This document shows, one piece after another, positions 1 to 8,491 of a DNA stretch of 64,000 bases (within the stretch, counting starts at the first letter, position 1; each line of letters starts with the position of its first letter). The notes below the pieces were generated by a model. That model saw only the letters and a list, made by a program, of their open reading frames with translations. It was not told where the DNA came from and ran no database searches. Location of the stretch: assembly GCA_963846635.1 (NCBI GenBank), contig CAWJXM010000059.1:62001-126000 (forward strand), in the 5' to 3' direction. The DNA comes from AP-15 sp963846635. Lineage in GTDB: Bacteria > Pseudomonadota > Alphaproteobacteria > ATCC43930 > CGMCC-115725. Both the position numbers and the translations under genes were made by a program.

Positions 1-688
1 CCGGCGGCGGCTGGCCCTGGAGCGAGGTGAGCAGGCTGCGTGTCGATAGATCGGCGCGCCCCGCCAACGCGTGGACCGCTGCGATCCGATCGGGCACCGA
101 TCCCGTGTCGGATTTCAGCAAGGCGGCGGCGTGCGCTTCGCGCAGTACGCGCGCGACTTTGGCGTCCTGTTCGGTGGCGAGCGCCTCGTCGATCAATGGC
201 AAAGCGCCGGGGTCGGCCGATTGGAACAGCGCCTCCGCGGCCTTCAACCGCGCCACCGCGCTCTTTGAGAAAAGGTCGAGCGCCCCCGCGGCCGTCTCGA
301 TAGCCGCGCGCACCGCATCACTGACGATGACCCGCCGCAGGTTTGGCATTGCCGGGGTCGCGACTGGCGCGCCGGTGCGCGCATCGACAAACCCCTTGTC
401 GGTGCGGATGTAGAGTGGCGGATCCGGCCGCGGCCATTTCCAGGCATAAAGTTTGCCGTCGCGCAACGCCTCGATGATCGCGGCGGCGCGCGGGTTGGCG
501 GAAACCGCAAGCGCGGTCACGCCCCGCGCCTCGATATCAGCCGTGGTGGAGGCTATGTCGACGAACGGGTCGGCCTGGGCGTGCGCGATCGGCAACACTG
601 CTACTGCCAGCGCCAACAATGCGCCAACAAGCAAGCCGCAGGGGAGGGCCCGCGGGTGGCGATAACCTCCCCGCTGAACTCCTCCCAT
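1..688 (-). CDS. urtB: UrtB-type urea ABC transporter permease, N-terminal part (runs off window)
   Basis: The reading frame opens at an ATG at 688 and stays open to base 1, so only about 229 N-terminal residues are visible. It begins with a hydrophobic export-type leader (LLVGALLALAVAVLPIAHAQ) and continues as an alanine-rich, probably helical extracytoplasmic domain containing VDIASTTADIEARGV-like sequence. This long pre-domain before the membrane permease is typical of UrtB rather than of ordinary LivH proteins. The membrane segments themselves lie outside the window. The start is 5 bases after the urtA stop, so the two genes are surely one operon. An amide transporter of the same family (FmdE type) remains possible. 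Confidence 0.8.
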   Translation of the reverse strand, partial: MGGVQRGGYRHPRALPCGLLVGALLALAVAVLPIAHAQADPFVDIASTTADIEARGVTALAVSANPRAAAIIEALRDGKLYAWKWPRPDPPLYIRTDKGFVDARTGAPVATPAMPNLRRVIVSDAVRAAIETAAGALDLFSKSAVARLKAAEALFQSADPGALPLIDEALATEQDAKVARVLREAHAAALLKSDTGSVPDRIAAVHALAGRADLSTRSLLTSLQGQPPP

Positions 689-693
689 CTTGA

Positions 694-2049
694 TCAGGCC
701 TTCTTCGCCCCGACGCACTTGCCGACGACGACGTCATAGCTGCCGCATGACATCGGCGGCAGCCAGTCGCCGATCAGGTTCTTGCTTTCCGGCAGATACG
801 GCGACCACGGTTGGGCAACCACCAGACCGCCGGTCTGCCACACCACGTTGAACTGTCCGTTGCCCTGGACTTCGCCGATTAGCACTGGTTTGGTCAAGTG
901 ATGGTTGGGCATCATCGTCGCGTAGTCACCGGAAAGATTGGGGTGGGCGACGCCGATCATTGCGTCGATTACCGCATCATGATCGGTGGTGCCGGCTTTC
1001 TCGACCGCCTTTACCCACATGTTGAATCCGATGTAATGCGCCTCCATCGGATCGTTGAACACTCGCTTGTCGTCCTTGACGAACTGCTTGAAGGCCGCGA
1101 CGACTTCTTTGTTGAGCGGGGTGTCGACGCTCATGAAATAATTCCAGGCCGCCAAGTGGCCGATGAGCGGTTTGGTGTCGATGCCGGCGAGTTCCTGTTC
1201 GCCGACGCTGAAGGCGACCACCGGGATATCGGTCGCCTTGATGCCCTGATTGCCGAGCTCCTTGTAAAACGGCACATTGGCGTCGCCGTTGATTGTCGAG
1301 ACGACGGCGGTCTTTTTGCCGGCCGAGCCGAACGCCTTGATCTTGGCCACCTCCGCCTGCCAGTCGGAATAACCGAACGGGGTATAATTGATCAGCAGGT
1401 CGGCGGGCGCGACGCCCTTCGACTTCAGATAGGCTTCGAGGATCTTGTTAGTCGTACGCGGATAGACATAGTCGGTGCCCTCCAACACCCAGCGCTTCAC
1501 CCCGACCTGGTTCATCAGGTAATCGACTGCCGGGATAGCCTGCTGGTTTGGCGCCGCACCGGTGTAGAACACGTTGCGGCTGCACTCCTGACCCTCGTAC
1601 TGCACCGGGTACAAGAGGATGCCGTTTAATTCTTCGAACACCGGCAACACCGATTTGCGCGACACCGAGGTCCAGCAGCCGAACACCGCCGCCACCTTGT
1701 CGACCGACAGCAACTGTTTCGCCTTTTCGGCGAATAATGGCCAGTTTGAAGCCGGATCGACCACCACCGGCTGAAGCTGCCGGCCCATTACTCCGCCCTT
1801 GGTGTTCTGTTGGGCGATCAGCATCAGCATGACATCTTTTAAGGGAGCCTCGCTGATGGCCATCGTGCCGGAGAGCGAATGAAGAACCCCGACCTTTATC
1901 GGCGTTCCGGTGTCGGGGGCAGGCGCCGCCGCTGGCGCCGCCTCGGCGCGCCTTTCACCGCCGGGCCCCACCCCAACCGTCGCCGCTGCGGCTATTCCAA
2001 GTCCGAGTAGCCCAAAGTGCCGACGATCCACTACGAGGGGCTCCGCCAT
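694..2049 (-). CDS. urtA: Urea/short-chain amide ABC transporter substrate-binding protein
   Basis: Periplasmic binding protein of the UrtA/AmiC family, which captures urea or small amides for an ABC importer. The ATG at 2049 is preferred over an upstream one at 2121 because it places a twin-arginine-like leader (DRRHFGLLGLG followed by an alanine-rich stretch) at the N-terminus. Recognisable family segments are IKVGVLHSLSGTMAISE near the mature start, then AVFGCWTSVSRKSVLPVFEE and LLYPVQYEGQE. Length (about 451 residues) is normal for the family. It is followed directly by urtB and preceded by a sigma-54-like promoter, which fits nitrogen control. Substrate preference between urea and amides cannot be settled from sequence. 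Confidence 0.87.
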   Translation of the reverse strand: MAEPLVVDRRHFGLLGLGIAAAATVGVGPGGERRAEAAPAAAPAPDTGTPIKVGVLHSLSGTMAISEAPLKDVMLMLIAQQNTKGGVMGRQLQPVVVDPASNWPLFAEKAKQLLSVDKVAAVFGCWTSVSRKSVLPVFEELNGILLYPVQYEGQECSRNVFYTGAAPNQQAIPAVDYLMNQVGVKRWVLEGTDYVYPRTTNKILEAYLKSKGVAPADLLINYTPFGYSDWQAEVAKIKAFGSAGKKTAVVSTINGDANVPFYKELGNQGIKATDIPVVAFSVGEQELAGIDTKPLIGHLAAWNYFMSVDTPLNKEVVAAFKQFVKDDKRVFNDPMEAHYIGFNMWVKAVEKAGTTDHDAVIDAMIGVAHPNLSGDYATMMPNHHLTKPVLIGEVQGNGQFNVVWQTGGLVVAQPWSPYLPESKNLIGDWLPPMSCGSYDVVVGKCVGAKKA

Positions 2050-2090
2050 GCCACCGTCTCCGAGGTTGAGTCGAGGTTGGCGGGAGCTAC

Positions 2091-2104
2091 GCAAGGACCG
2101 TGCC
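2091..2104 (-). promoter_or_regulatory. Candidate sigma-54 (-24/-12) promoter of urtA
   Basis: Read on the minus strand the bases are GGCACGGTCCTTGC. This keeps the invariant GG and GC pairs of RpoN promoters with exactly ten bases between them and matches the GGCACG and TTGC halves. It lies about 42 bases before the urtA ATG, leaving room for a short leader. RpoN/NtrC control of urea uptake is well known in other proteobacteria; that it operates here is inference. Confidence 0.5.
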
Positions 2105-2245
2105 GCTACAGGGGCGTCCAAACCCCGTTGGCGGGTGCCAGCGCGGATTTGCTTCGCACACGCTTTGTGCAGGGTTCAACCTGCCTGTGCTGCGGAAATG
2201 GGCAATTTGTTGGATAGTCCGGCCGCGGTGAACGCGTGCAAGCGC

Positions 2246-3607
2246 TCAGGTGCGAAGTAGATCGATCAGCGCCGAGACATGGCCAAGGCCGCGAAAGTCG
2301 TGGATCATCGCGAGGCTCGCCTCGATCTGCCGTTCAGGGATCCGTGCTTGCGGCACCAGGGTCCGGTACTTGGTATCGACATCAGCCCATGCGATCCCGC
2401 AGGCTGCCGACCCCTTCGGCTCGAAGACGGTGTTAGTAAAGGTGCGGCCGTCCTTTGTCCGGATTGTCACGGTGGCGCCTTGGCGATAGCGCGCGACGTC
2501 GTTGGTTGGCGGAGCCCCCACCCGGATCTTATCGATCAGTTGATGAATCACCGGGTCCGCGATCTTCGCCGGCGTCGCATGGATCCATGAGAAATCACGA
2601 TCGGCGACCCCAGCAGCCAGGAAATAGGCGGGGCTATGCGCCATACCGATCAGATCACTTGGATGCAAAGGCCCAGTCAGTGCTGTGAAGCCGGGACGCG
2701 ACACCGTGATGCTCTCGACTGCGTCGGGTGCGACATCTGCGGCTCTGGCCGCATTGGCCGCGGCTTCGGCGAGAGCATGATACGGATGGCCGCCCGGCAC
2801 CAGCTTGATCGCCATGTCGGTGAGGATGTCCCAACTCTCGCCAAGCCCGCGGGTTGTTTTTGCGCTTGCGGTCTCGGCGTTAGGTCCGCCATAAACCTCG
2901 AAGAAACCCCGCCGCGTTTCCAGAATGCTCTCTTCGCCATGATATCCCCGCTGCGCCGCGAGAGCGGCGTGAATACCCAGCATTGCTGCGAGCCCGGCGT
3001 GATATTCCCGCGCGACACTGGTATTGGCTGCCGCCATCAGCCCGCCGATCGATGTCGCCGATAGCGCGATAGCCTGCGCCAATTGTGCTGCCTCCAGCCC
3101 GAGGAGCCGGCCGGTGGCAACCGCACCGCCAAAAATCGCGACAAGACAGCCGTGAAACCCACGATCGCGATAGCCGGGGGTGATCGCTTCGCCGATGCGC
3201 CCGGCCGCTTCGTAGCCGAGCACCATGGCGGCGAGGACATCGTTGCCGTTAGCGCCGGTTCGCTCAGCTATCGCAAAAGCGGTGGCGACCAAGGTTGTGC
3301 CGGCATGGACGATGTTACGCAGGTCGCTATCATCCGAAGCGGCGGCATCGCTCATCACGGCATTGACTTGCGCCGCATCGGCGACCGGCAGGCGCGGACC
3401 CGGATCGAACCACACGGACGCCTCTGGTCTCCCGCCACGCTCCCGCGCAAGCGAGCGAATGATTTCGGAGGATGCGAGCCCACTGCCCATGGCCGCGCTG
3501 GCGATGGTACTGGCGATCAGCATCGCCGCATGCTCGACGGCTTGCGGCGGAAGGTCGGCTGCCGAGGTGTCTGTAAAGAACTCCGCCAACTCTCGGGCAA
3601 CGGTCAT
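2246..3607 (-). CDS. MmgE/PrpD family protein
   Basis: A 453-residue member of the MmgE/PrpD family, whose characterised members include 2-methylcitrate dehydratase and cis-aconitate decarboxylase. The N-terminal all-helical domain carries the family stretches RNIVHAGTTLVATAFAIAE and GYEAAGRIGEA, followed by HPYHALAEAA and the smaller C-terminal domain. Length is complete. It is the upstream neighbour of urtA on the same strand with about 200 bases between, and diverges from the amidohydrolase at 3790. Many soil bacteria place such genes beside transporters and hydrolases for small organic acids or amides; the true substrate here is unknown. Confidence 0.85.
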   Translation of the reverse strand: MTVARELAEFFTDTSAADLPPQAVEHAAMLIASTIASAAMGSGLASSEIIRSLARERGGRPEASVWFDPGPRLPVADAAQVNAVMSDAAASDDSDLRNIVHAGTTLVATAFAIAERTGANGNDVLAAMVLGYEAAGRIGEAITPGYRDRGFHGCLVAIFGGAVATGRLLGLEAAQLAQAIALSATSIGGLMAAANTSVAREYHAGLAAMLGIHAALAAQRGYHGEESILETRRGFFEVYGGPNAETASAKTTRGLGESWDILTDMAIKLVPGGHPYHALAEAAANAARAADVAPDAVESITVSRPGFTALTGPLHPSDLIGMAHSPAYFLAAGVADRDFSWIHATPAKIADPVIHQLIDKIRVGAPPTNDVARYRQGATVTIRTKDGRTFTNTVFEPKGSAACGIAWADVDTKYRTLVPQARIPERQIEASLAMIHDFRGLGHVSALIDLLRT

Positions 3608-3789
3608 CCGAAGAACTCCTTATTTGGAAGTCAGCGACCAAACCAGCTTCACATCCGACAGTCCGCGGCTCAAGTGTCTCTCTGTTGTCCGCGGGCTATG
3701 ACAGCTGACAGCCAGCGGTATTGCCGTTAGCATTCCGAGCCCGAGGCTTTGGTGCGCTCTCAAGGGGCAAAGGGTCAGGGGAGGATGCG

Positions 3790-4617
3790 ATGCAGATCGT
3801 CGACGCCCAAATTCACCTCTGGGGAAGCGGCTTGCCGAGCAACCTGTCGCATCGGCAGGTAACTGCTTTTACGCCCGAAGAGGCCATCGCATTGATGGAC
3901 GAGGCAGGTGTCGACGCCGCCGTCATTCATCCGCCGGGCTGGGACCCAAATTCGACCAATATGGCATTTGCGGCGGTGCGGAACTACCCGGGCCGGTTCG
4001 CGATCATGGGGTCGGTGCCGCTCGATCGACCGGAATCGCGCAACCGCATCGCGACCTGGCGAGAGCCGCCGGGAATGCTGGGCCTGCGATATGGGTTTCT
4101 CGGCGATCCGGCGCGGCGATGGCTGCACGACGGCACCCTCGACTGGCTCTGGGCGGCGGCCGAAAATGCCGGCGTCCCGATCGCCGCGCTGGCGACGGAT
4201 TCACTGCGAGAGTTCGGCCGGGTCGCCGAGCGCCACCCCGGACTTCGGTTGACGATCGATCATCTGGGCGGCCGTGGCGGCACGACGACGTTGAAGGATG
4301 CCGCTTCCATGACCCACATGCCCGAGCTTCTGGCATTGGCCAAATTCCCGAATGTGGCGGTCAAGGCAACGGGTGTGCCGCATTATTCCAGCGAGGCTTA
4401 TCCATTCCCGGCACTGCACACCTATCTTCAGCAAGTTTACGACGCATTCGGTCCGCACCGCATGTTCTGGGGCACCGACATCACCAAGATGCCCTGCTCG
4501 TGGCGCCAATGCGTGACGATGTTCACCGAGGAACTGCCGTGGCTCAGCGATCAGGACAAAAGCCTGATCATGGGCGATGCGGTCTGCGCCTGGTGGGGCT
4601 GGAACCGAGCAGAGTGA
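3790..4617 (+). CDS. COG3618-type amidohydrolase (LigI/fuconolactonase-like)
   Basis: A 275-residue TIM-barrel metal hydrolase of the amidohydrolase_2 family. The first strand carries the metal-binding QIHLW motif (residues about 7-11), later strands carry LTIDHLGG and the C-terminal WGTDITKMPCSW with the catalytic aspartate. The ATG at 3790 follows GGGGAGGA by a good spacing and was chosen over an upstream in-frame codon at 3721. Family members open lactones (2-pyrone-4,6-dicarboxylate, L-fuconolactone). It is close kin to the partial gene at 63631, which shares the WGTDIT.MPCS.RQCVTMF block. Next gene, a VOC protein, follows within 60 bases. Confidence 0.83.
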   Translation: MQIVDAQIHLWGSGLPSNLSHRQVTAFTPEEAIALMDEAGVDAAVIHPPGWDPNSTNMAFAAVRNYPGRFAIMGSVPLDRPESRNRIATWREPPGMLGLRYGFLGDPARRWLHDGTLDWLWAAAENAGVPIAALATDSLREFGRVAERHPGLRLTIDHLGGRGGTTTLKDAASMTHMPELLALAKFPNVAVKATGVPHYSSEAYPFPALHTYLQQVYDAFGPHRMFWGTDITKMPCSWRQCVTMFTEELPWLSDQDKSLIMGDAVCAWWGWNRAE

Positions 4618-4676
4618 CACGTGGCGTGGCACCGATTGATTCTCGACAATCGGTGATCAGTGGAGAAGTTCTCGAT

Positions 4677-5147
4677 ATGAGCCCCGATCGTAACGCGCCG
4701 CCGAAAACGGGTTGGTCCAACATTGTGACCGAGCTTCATGTTACCGACCTTAACGCAAGCCTTGCTTTCTGGAAGGACATTCTGGGCTTTGAAATTGCCT
4801 TCAGGCGTGAGGAAGAAAAGTTCGTTTATTTGGAGCACGCGGAAGGGCAACAAATCATGCTGTGCCAGCGACACGGCCGATTTGAGACAGGACCGATGCA
4901 ACCGCCGCTCGGGCAAGGCGCGATGTTCCAGATTTACTTCGAGGAAATGGGCTCGATTCTGACCACTCTCGCCGCCAAAAAATGGCCGATTTATCTCGGG
5001 CCACGCGAGATTTGGCGCCGAACCGGCGATCGCGAGTGCGGTCAGGAGGAGATCTTTGTGCAGGATCCTGATGGTTATCTTCTAATGTTAGCCAAAAGTA
5101 TTGGTGAGAGAGTTCTGGCTAATGCTGATAACCAGGCAAGCTCCTGA
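4677..5147 (+). CDS. VOC (glyoxalase/bleomycin-resistance fold) protein
   Basis: A 156-residue protein of the vicinal-oxygen-chelate superfamily. It shows the paired beta-alpha-beta pattern: TELHVTDLNASLAFWKDILGF at the start, YLEHAEGQQIMLCQ in the middle, and FVQDPDGYLLMLAKS at the end. The last motif contains the acidic residue position that ligates metal in many members. The start at 4677 was chosen because GGAGAAG lies just upstream and the fold begins soon after. It sits between an amidohydrolase and an SDR on the same strand, which suggests a small catabolic operon; the reaction (isomerase, dioxygenase or binding protein) is not determinable. Confidence 0.75.
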   Translation: MSPDRNAPPKTGWSNIVTELHVTDLNASLAFWKDILGFEIAFRREEEKFVYLEHAEGQQIMLCQRHGRFETGPMQPPLGQGAMFQIYFEEMGSILTTLAAKKWPIYLGPREIWRRTGDRECGQEEIFVQDPDGYLLMLAKSIGERVLANADNQASS

Positions 5148-5251
5148 CATAGCGGGTGTAGGGGCGGAAAAGCTCAGCGTATTCCGCCAACGCTGATGGC
5201 GGATTACACCTCGCTCATCCACTGTATGACTGAACTAGGAAAGAGGATCCA

Positions 5252-6112
5252 ATGAGCGAAACTCGCAATACCAACACCAAAGGCAAGCAAGTCGCGGTGG
5301 TGATCGGCGCCACTTCGAAATGGCAGGCTGAGGGCCGCAATACCCTGCTGGCACACGGCCACCCAGTGGACGACAGCGAACTGCCGGTCGGCGTGCGCTG
5401 GGGTGTCGGCGGCGCCATCGCGCAGAAATTCGCACAAGAGGGTTTTTTCGTCGTGCTGACGACGCGCCGGGAATCCAACGCCTCGGCACTGGCGGCGGCG
5501 ATCCGCGAGCAGGGTGGCGATTCCATGATCGTCGAACTCGATCTCGTCTCGCAGGACTCGATTTCATCCGCCTTCGCCACGATCCGTCGCGAGGCGGGCG
5601 ACCCAGACGTACTGGTCTACAACGCGGGTTACCTCGAAGGCCGCGACCTGCCGCCCGACAAAGAACTGCTCGAACACGTCCCGGTCGAGATCTTGGACAC
5701 GGCACTGCACATCGCCTGCCGCGGACCGTTTCTGGTCGCCAAGGAAGTGTTGCCGGCGATGCGAAAGAAAGGTGCGGGGTCGTTTTTCTTCTCCAACAAT
5801 TCGAGCTCGCTGCGCGGGAAGAAGCGCATGACCGGGCAATCACTTTACTACCCCCGGGTCATGATGCGCACATTGGCGCAAGTGCTGACCGAGGAGTATT
5901 CCGAGCACGGCGTGCACGTGGCCAATATCGTGATCGACGGAACCATCGACTTACCCGGAACCCGTGCGCTGCCGAGAAACCAGAACCGCCGCGATCTGAT
6001 CATCAATCCAGTCAAGATCGCCGAGGCATTTTGGTATCTGCACACTCAAGACCGGTCATGCTGGACACATGAGCTGCAGCTGACGCCATTTGCGTCCAGA
6101 CCCAGCTACTGA
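5252..6112 (+). CDS. Atypical short-chain dehydrogenase/reductase
   Basis: A 286-residue Rossmann protein of the SDR superfamily, with strong AAAGAGGA Shine-Dalgarno sequence before the ATG. The usual nucleotide-binding glycine motif is split: VVIGATS is separated from WGVGGAIAQKF by about 27 extra residues. Later elements are normal (VYNAGYLEG for NNAG, SNNSSSLRG for the catalytic serine strand). At the active site the tyrosine is present in SLYYPRVMM, but the lysine four residues later is replaced. This could be a distinct SDR subfamily with changed cofactor geometry. It follows the VOC gene by about 100 bases on the same strand. Confidence 0.8.
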   Translation: MSETRNTNTKGKQVAVVIGATSKWQAEGRNTLLAHGHPVDDSELPVGVRWGVGGAIAQKFAQEGFFVVLTTRRESNASALAAAIREQGGDSMIVELDLVSQDSISSAFATIRREAGDPDVLVYNAGYLEGRDLPPDKELLEHVPVEILDTALHIACRGPFLVAKEVLPAMRKKGAGSFFFSNNSSSLRGKKRMTGQSLYYPRVMMRTLAQVLTEEYSEHGVHVANIVIDGTIDLPGTRALPRNQNRRDLIINPVKIAEAFWYLHTQDRSCWTHELQLTPFASRPSY

Positions 6113-6265
6113 CGGCCCGGTGGGGCGAAGCTATTGCCAGTAAGGCTGATTGCCTGCTGACGGGTTGAACCCCATACAGGGCGGGCGCGGGAGAATTGGC
6201 GCCCGCTCGAGCGTTGTAAGCGCTGGGTGCTCCAACATTTCTTCGGGGCAATTTATAAGGCGCCG

Positions 6266-6499
6266 ATGAAAAAGATCATGGTGCTGTTGGGCTATGTGGC
6301 GATTGCCGCCTGTAACCCAACGCTCCACCCGATCACCGCCGCCCCCGCAATCGCCGATGCAAGATCCGCCGAGCGTATTTGTCTCAGCCACATGATGCAG
6401 GCCGTACCGGCCTCCAGTCTGGCCACGGCGATCGCAACGGCCAATGTGCGGCAAGCGGCGTTCGATCGCTGCTTGGCCGCTTATGGCTGGGCGGAATAG
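6266..6499 (+). CDS. Small predicted lipoprotein
   Basis: A 77-residue protein. The ATG at 6266 gives a classical lipoprotein leader, MKKIMVLLGYVAIAAC, with a lipobox cysteine at residue 16, so cleavage by signal peptidase II and lipid anchoring are likely. The mature part has two more cysteines (ICLSHMM and FDRCLAAYGW) and is otherwise helical. I do not recognise the family. It stands alone, followed by about 460 bases of repeats before the cold-shock gene. An upstream in-frame ATG at 6227 would bury the leader and is less likely. Confidence 0.6.
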   Translation: MKKIMVLLGYVAIAACNPTLHPITAAPAIADARSAERICLSHMMQAVPASSLATAIATANVRQAAFDRCLAAYGWAE

Positions 6500-6575
6500 A
6501 TTGCGCTAAACGCTGTCAAACATCGCAAGCTGTTTCGAAGCGGCCGAGCCTGGTGCGGCTTCGGATCGATTCACC

Positions 6576-6635
6576 GAAACAAAAGCCCGGGAAACAAAAG
6601 CCCGGGAAACAAAAGCCCGGGAAACAAAAGCCCCG
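6576..6635. repeat. Four tandem copies of a 15-base unit
   Basis: The unit GAAACAAAAGCCCGG starts at 6576, 6591, 6606 and 6621; the last copy is altered at its end where it merges with the hairpin. The unit length is a multiple of three, so copy number could vary without breaking an overlapping frame, but no convincing gene covers it. Confidence 0.9.
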
Positions 6636-6649
6636 GCCGAAGCCGGGGC
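6630..6649. terminator. Strong GC hairpin, possible terminator
   Basis: An 8-base perfect stem, GCCCCGGC (6630-6637) pairing with GCCGGGGC (6642-6649), closed by the tetraloop CGAA. There is no clear T-run on either side, so an intrinsic terminator is only probable. It lies between convergent genes. Confidence 0.45.
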
Positions 6650-6959
6650 AGGTGATGCCTTGCCCGCCGCCATATGGGCAAAGGCACCGGGAGACGCTAA
6701 ATCCTACCGCCCTGCCCGCAACGCGCCGTCAATTCCGGGTCAATAAATCGAAAATCTCGGAATTATTTTGAGCGTCACCGAGCCCAACGCCGGCCCGGGT
6801 TATGCTGGGCCAGTGGAACGACAACCGGACCGACTACCGCTGAATAGCTCCGCTGCTTGCGGTGCTTAATTTCGAAGCTGCCTAGCTACCCCAACTAACC
6901 GATACAGGCACCCCGCCGCGCAGCATCTGCCAGCGGCGCGGCCGATGCTGGCCGTGCTC

Positions 6960-7490
6960 TCAGATCAACGTGATCCGCTCGGCCTCTTGGCCTTTTTTCC
7001 CCTCGACGACCTCGACGCGGACCCGCTGACCCGGATCGAGCGCCGTAATGCCACTGCGACGCAGCGCGGTGATATGGATGAAGACATCCCTGCCGCCGCT
7101 GTCGGGCGAAATGAAGCCATAGCCCTTCTCAGGCTCGAACCATTTGACCGCACCTTCGATCGTCGTTACCGGGCGAGGCGCGCGGCGCTCGAAGCCGCTG
7201 CTACCTGTAGATTGAGGTGCCGTGGCGGTGCTGTTGTCGATGTTCAAGATGCTGGTGACCAGCGGCCCCCTTGCGCCAGCGCTGATCTCGCAAGTGACCG
7301 AGGCGCCGTCGGGCAAATCCTCGTAGCCGGCGCGGCGCAAGACTGCCATCGGCAAAAACGCGTCCTGCGAACCGTCGATCGGCGTGACGAAGCCAAAACC
7401 CTTGCCGGCGTTAAACCACTTCACTCTGGCTTCGACGCGACGACCCGGCGCGGTGTCTTCGCGAAAGAAGCCGGGGCGGCGCTCGTACAT
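6960..7490 (-). CDS. Double cold-shock-domain protein
   Basis: A 176-residue protein made of two cold-shock (OB-fold) domains joined by a Ser/Thr-rich linker. The first domain has VKWFNAGKGFGFVTP (RNP1) and DAFLPM (RNP2); the second has VKWFEPEKGYGFISP and DVFIHI. Such two-domain CspA relatives are common in alphaproteobacteria and bind single-stranded nucleic acid. The first RNP2 has leucine and proline where the second has the usual FIHI, so the domains may differ in affinity. The ATG is preceded by GGAGGAGCA. A GGGGC/GCCCC hairpin in the leader just upstream (about 7505-7525) could be part of cold-responsive leader control; that is inference. Confidence 0.9.
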   Translation of the reverse strand: MYERRPGFFREDTAPGRRVEARVKWFNAGKGFGFVTPIDGSQDAFLPMAVLRRAGYEDLPDGASVTCEISAGARGPLVTSILNIDNSTATAPQSTGSSGFERRAPRPVTTIEGAVKWFEPEKGYGFISPDSGGRDVFIHITALRRSGITALDPGQRVRVEVVEGKKGQEAERITLI

Positions 7491-7620
7491 TGCTCCTCCG
7501 AGCGTGGGGCAAAGCCCCGCTGGCCTAAAAGCACCAGAGATTATCCGAAATGAGGTGCCTTACGCTAGCCGTAACTTCGCCCCATTGCTGCCCAATTTTG
7601 GTTGGGCGCGCCCGATCCCG

Positions 7621-8469
7621 CTACTCGGAAAACGCGATAATGCGCTGGTTCTGCTCGCCGAGCCCCTCGACCGACAGCCGGACTCGGTCACCGGGCTTTA
7701 GGAATTTGGGCGGTTTGAAGCCCATGCCGACGCCCGAAGGCGTCCCGGTCGGGATCACGTCTCCCGGCAATAGCGTCATGAAATGACTGACATAGCTGAC
7801 GATGTGATCGACCCCAAAGATCAGGTCGGCGGTGTTGCTGTTCTGCCGGCGCTCGCCATTGACCTCGGTCCACAGCGCAAGCTTGCCGGGATCCGGCACC
7901 TCGTCCGCAGTCACCAGCCACGGACCGATCGGGCAAAAGGTGTCGGCGCTTTTGCCCTTGGTCCATTGCCCGAGGCGCTCGATCTGAAACTCGCGTTCGG
8001 ACACGTCATTGACGACGCAATAGCCGGCGATGTGCTTGGGCGCATCGTGGACCGCGATATACCGGGTCGGGCTGCCGATGACGATGCCGAGTTCGACCTC
8101 GTAATCGAGCTTTTGCGACCCTTTCGGCGTCATGACGTCGTCATTCGGGCCGCAAATCGAAGACGGCGCCTTCATGAAAAAGATCGGCTCGGTCGGGATC
8201 GCGGCCCCGGCCTCTTGCGCGTGCAGGCGATAGTTGAGACCGATGGCGACGACCTTGGAGACGCCGGTGACGCACGGCCCGAGCCGCGGCGTGCCCGGCA
8301 CCAAAGGCAGGCTCGCCGGATCGAGCCGGCGCAGCCGGTCGAGTTCGGCGGAGGCCAGCGCCGCCCCATCGATGTCGCGAAGGACGCCGGACAGATCGCG
8401 GATCTTGCCGTCGCGATCGAGGAGACCGGGCTTTTCTTGGCCCGGCGGCCCGTAACGAAGAAGCTTCAT
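7621..8469 (-). CDS. Fumarylacetoacetate hydrolase family protein (2,4-diketo-3-deoxy-fuconate hydrolase-like)
   Basis: A 282-residue FAH-fold hydrolase that cleaves carbon-carbon bonds in diketo acids. Metal ligands appear in order: DYEVELGIVIG, VNDVSERE and the substrate-loop DTFCPIGPWLVT, followed by LLPGDVIPTGTPSGVG. The ATG at 8469 has AGGAGA eight bases upstream. It starts 22 bases after the stop of the SDR gene, so both are one operon. The combination of a DHRS6-like SDR and this FAH subgroup matches the last two steps of the non-phosphorylative L-fucose/L-rhamnose pathway; other beta-diketo acids are possible. Confidence 0.83.
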   Translation of the reverse strand: MKLLRYGPPGQEKPGLLDRDGKIRDLSGVLRDIDGAALASAELDRLRRLDPASLPLVPGTPRLGPCVTGVSKVVAIGLNYRLHAQEAGAAIPTEPIFFMKAPSSICGPNDDVMTPKGSQKLDYEVELGIVIGSPTRYIAVHDAPKHIAGYCVVNDVSEREFQIERLGQWTKGKSADTFCPIGPWLVTADEVPDPGKLALWTEVNGERRQNSNTADLIFGVDHIVSYVSHFMTLLPGDVIPTGTPSGVGMGFKPPKFLKPGDRVRLSVEGLGEQNQRIIAFSE

Positions 8470-8491
8470 CGGCAATGTCTCCTGCTGCAAC

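Larger units (their letters stand above)
6500..6959. other. Non-coding stretch with tandem repeats and hairpins
   Basis: No credible gene. It contains the 15-base tandem repeat (6576-6635), a very stable hairpin next to it, and a second imperfect hairpin at about 6656-6686 (TGCCTTGCCC pairing with GGGCAAAGGCA). The lipoprotein gene at its left and the cold-shock gene at its right are convergent, so this is a shared 3' region and the hairpins may act as terminators. Confidence 0.6.

Noticed and set aside
898..1629. A long plus-strand frame opposite urtA.
   Set aside because: Antisense shadow of urtA caused by high-GC codon use; no ribosome-binding site or domain.
6379..6771. A 130-residue frame containing a KQKPG repeat.
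   Set aside because: It overlaps the lipoprotein gene in another frame and exists mainly because the 15-base tandem repeat is a multiple of three; no start signal or family support.
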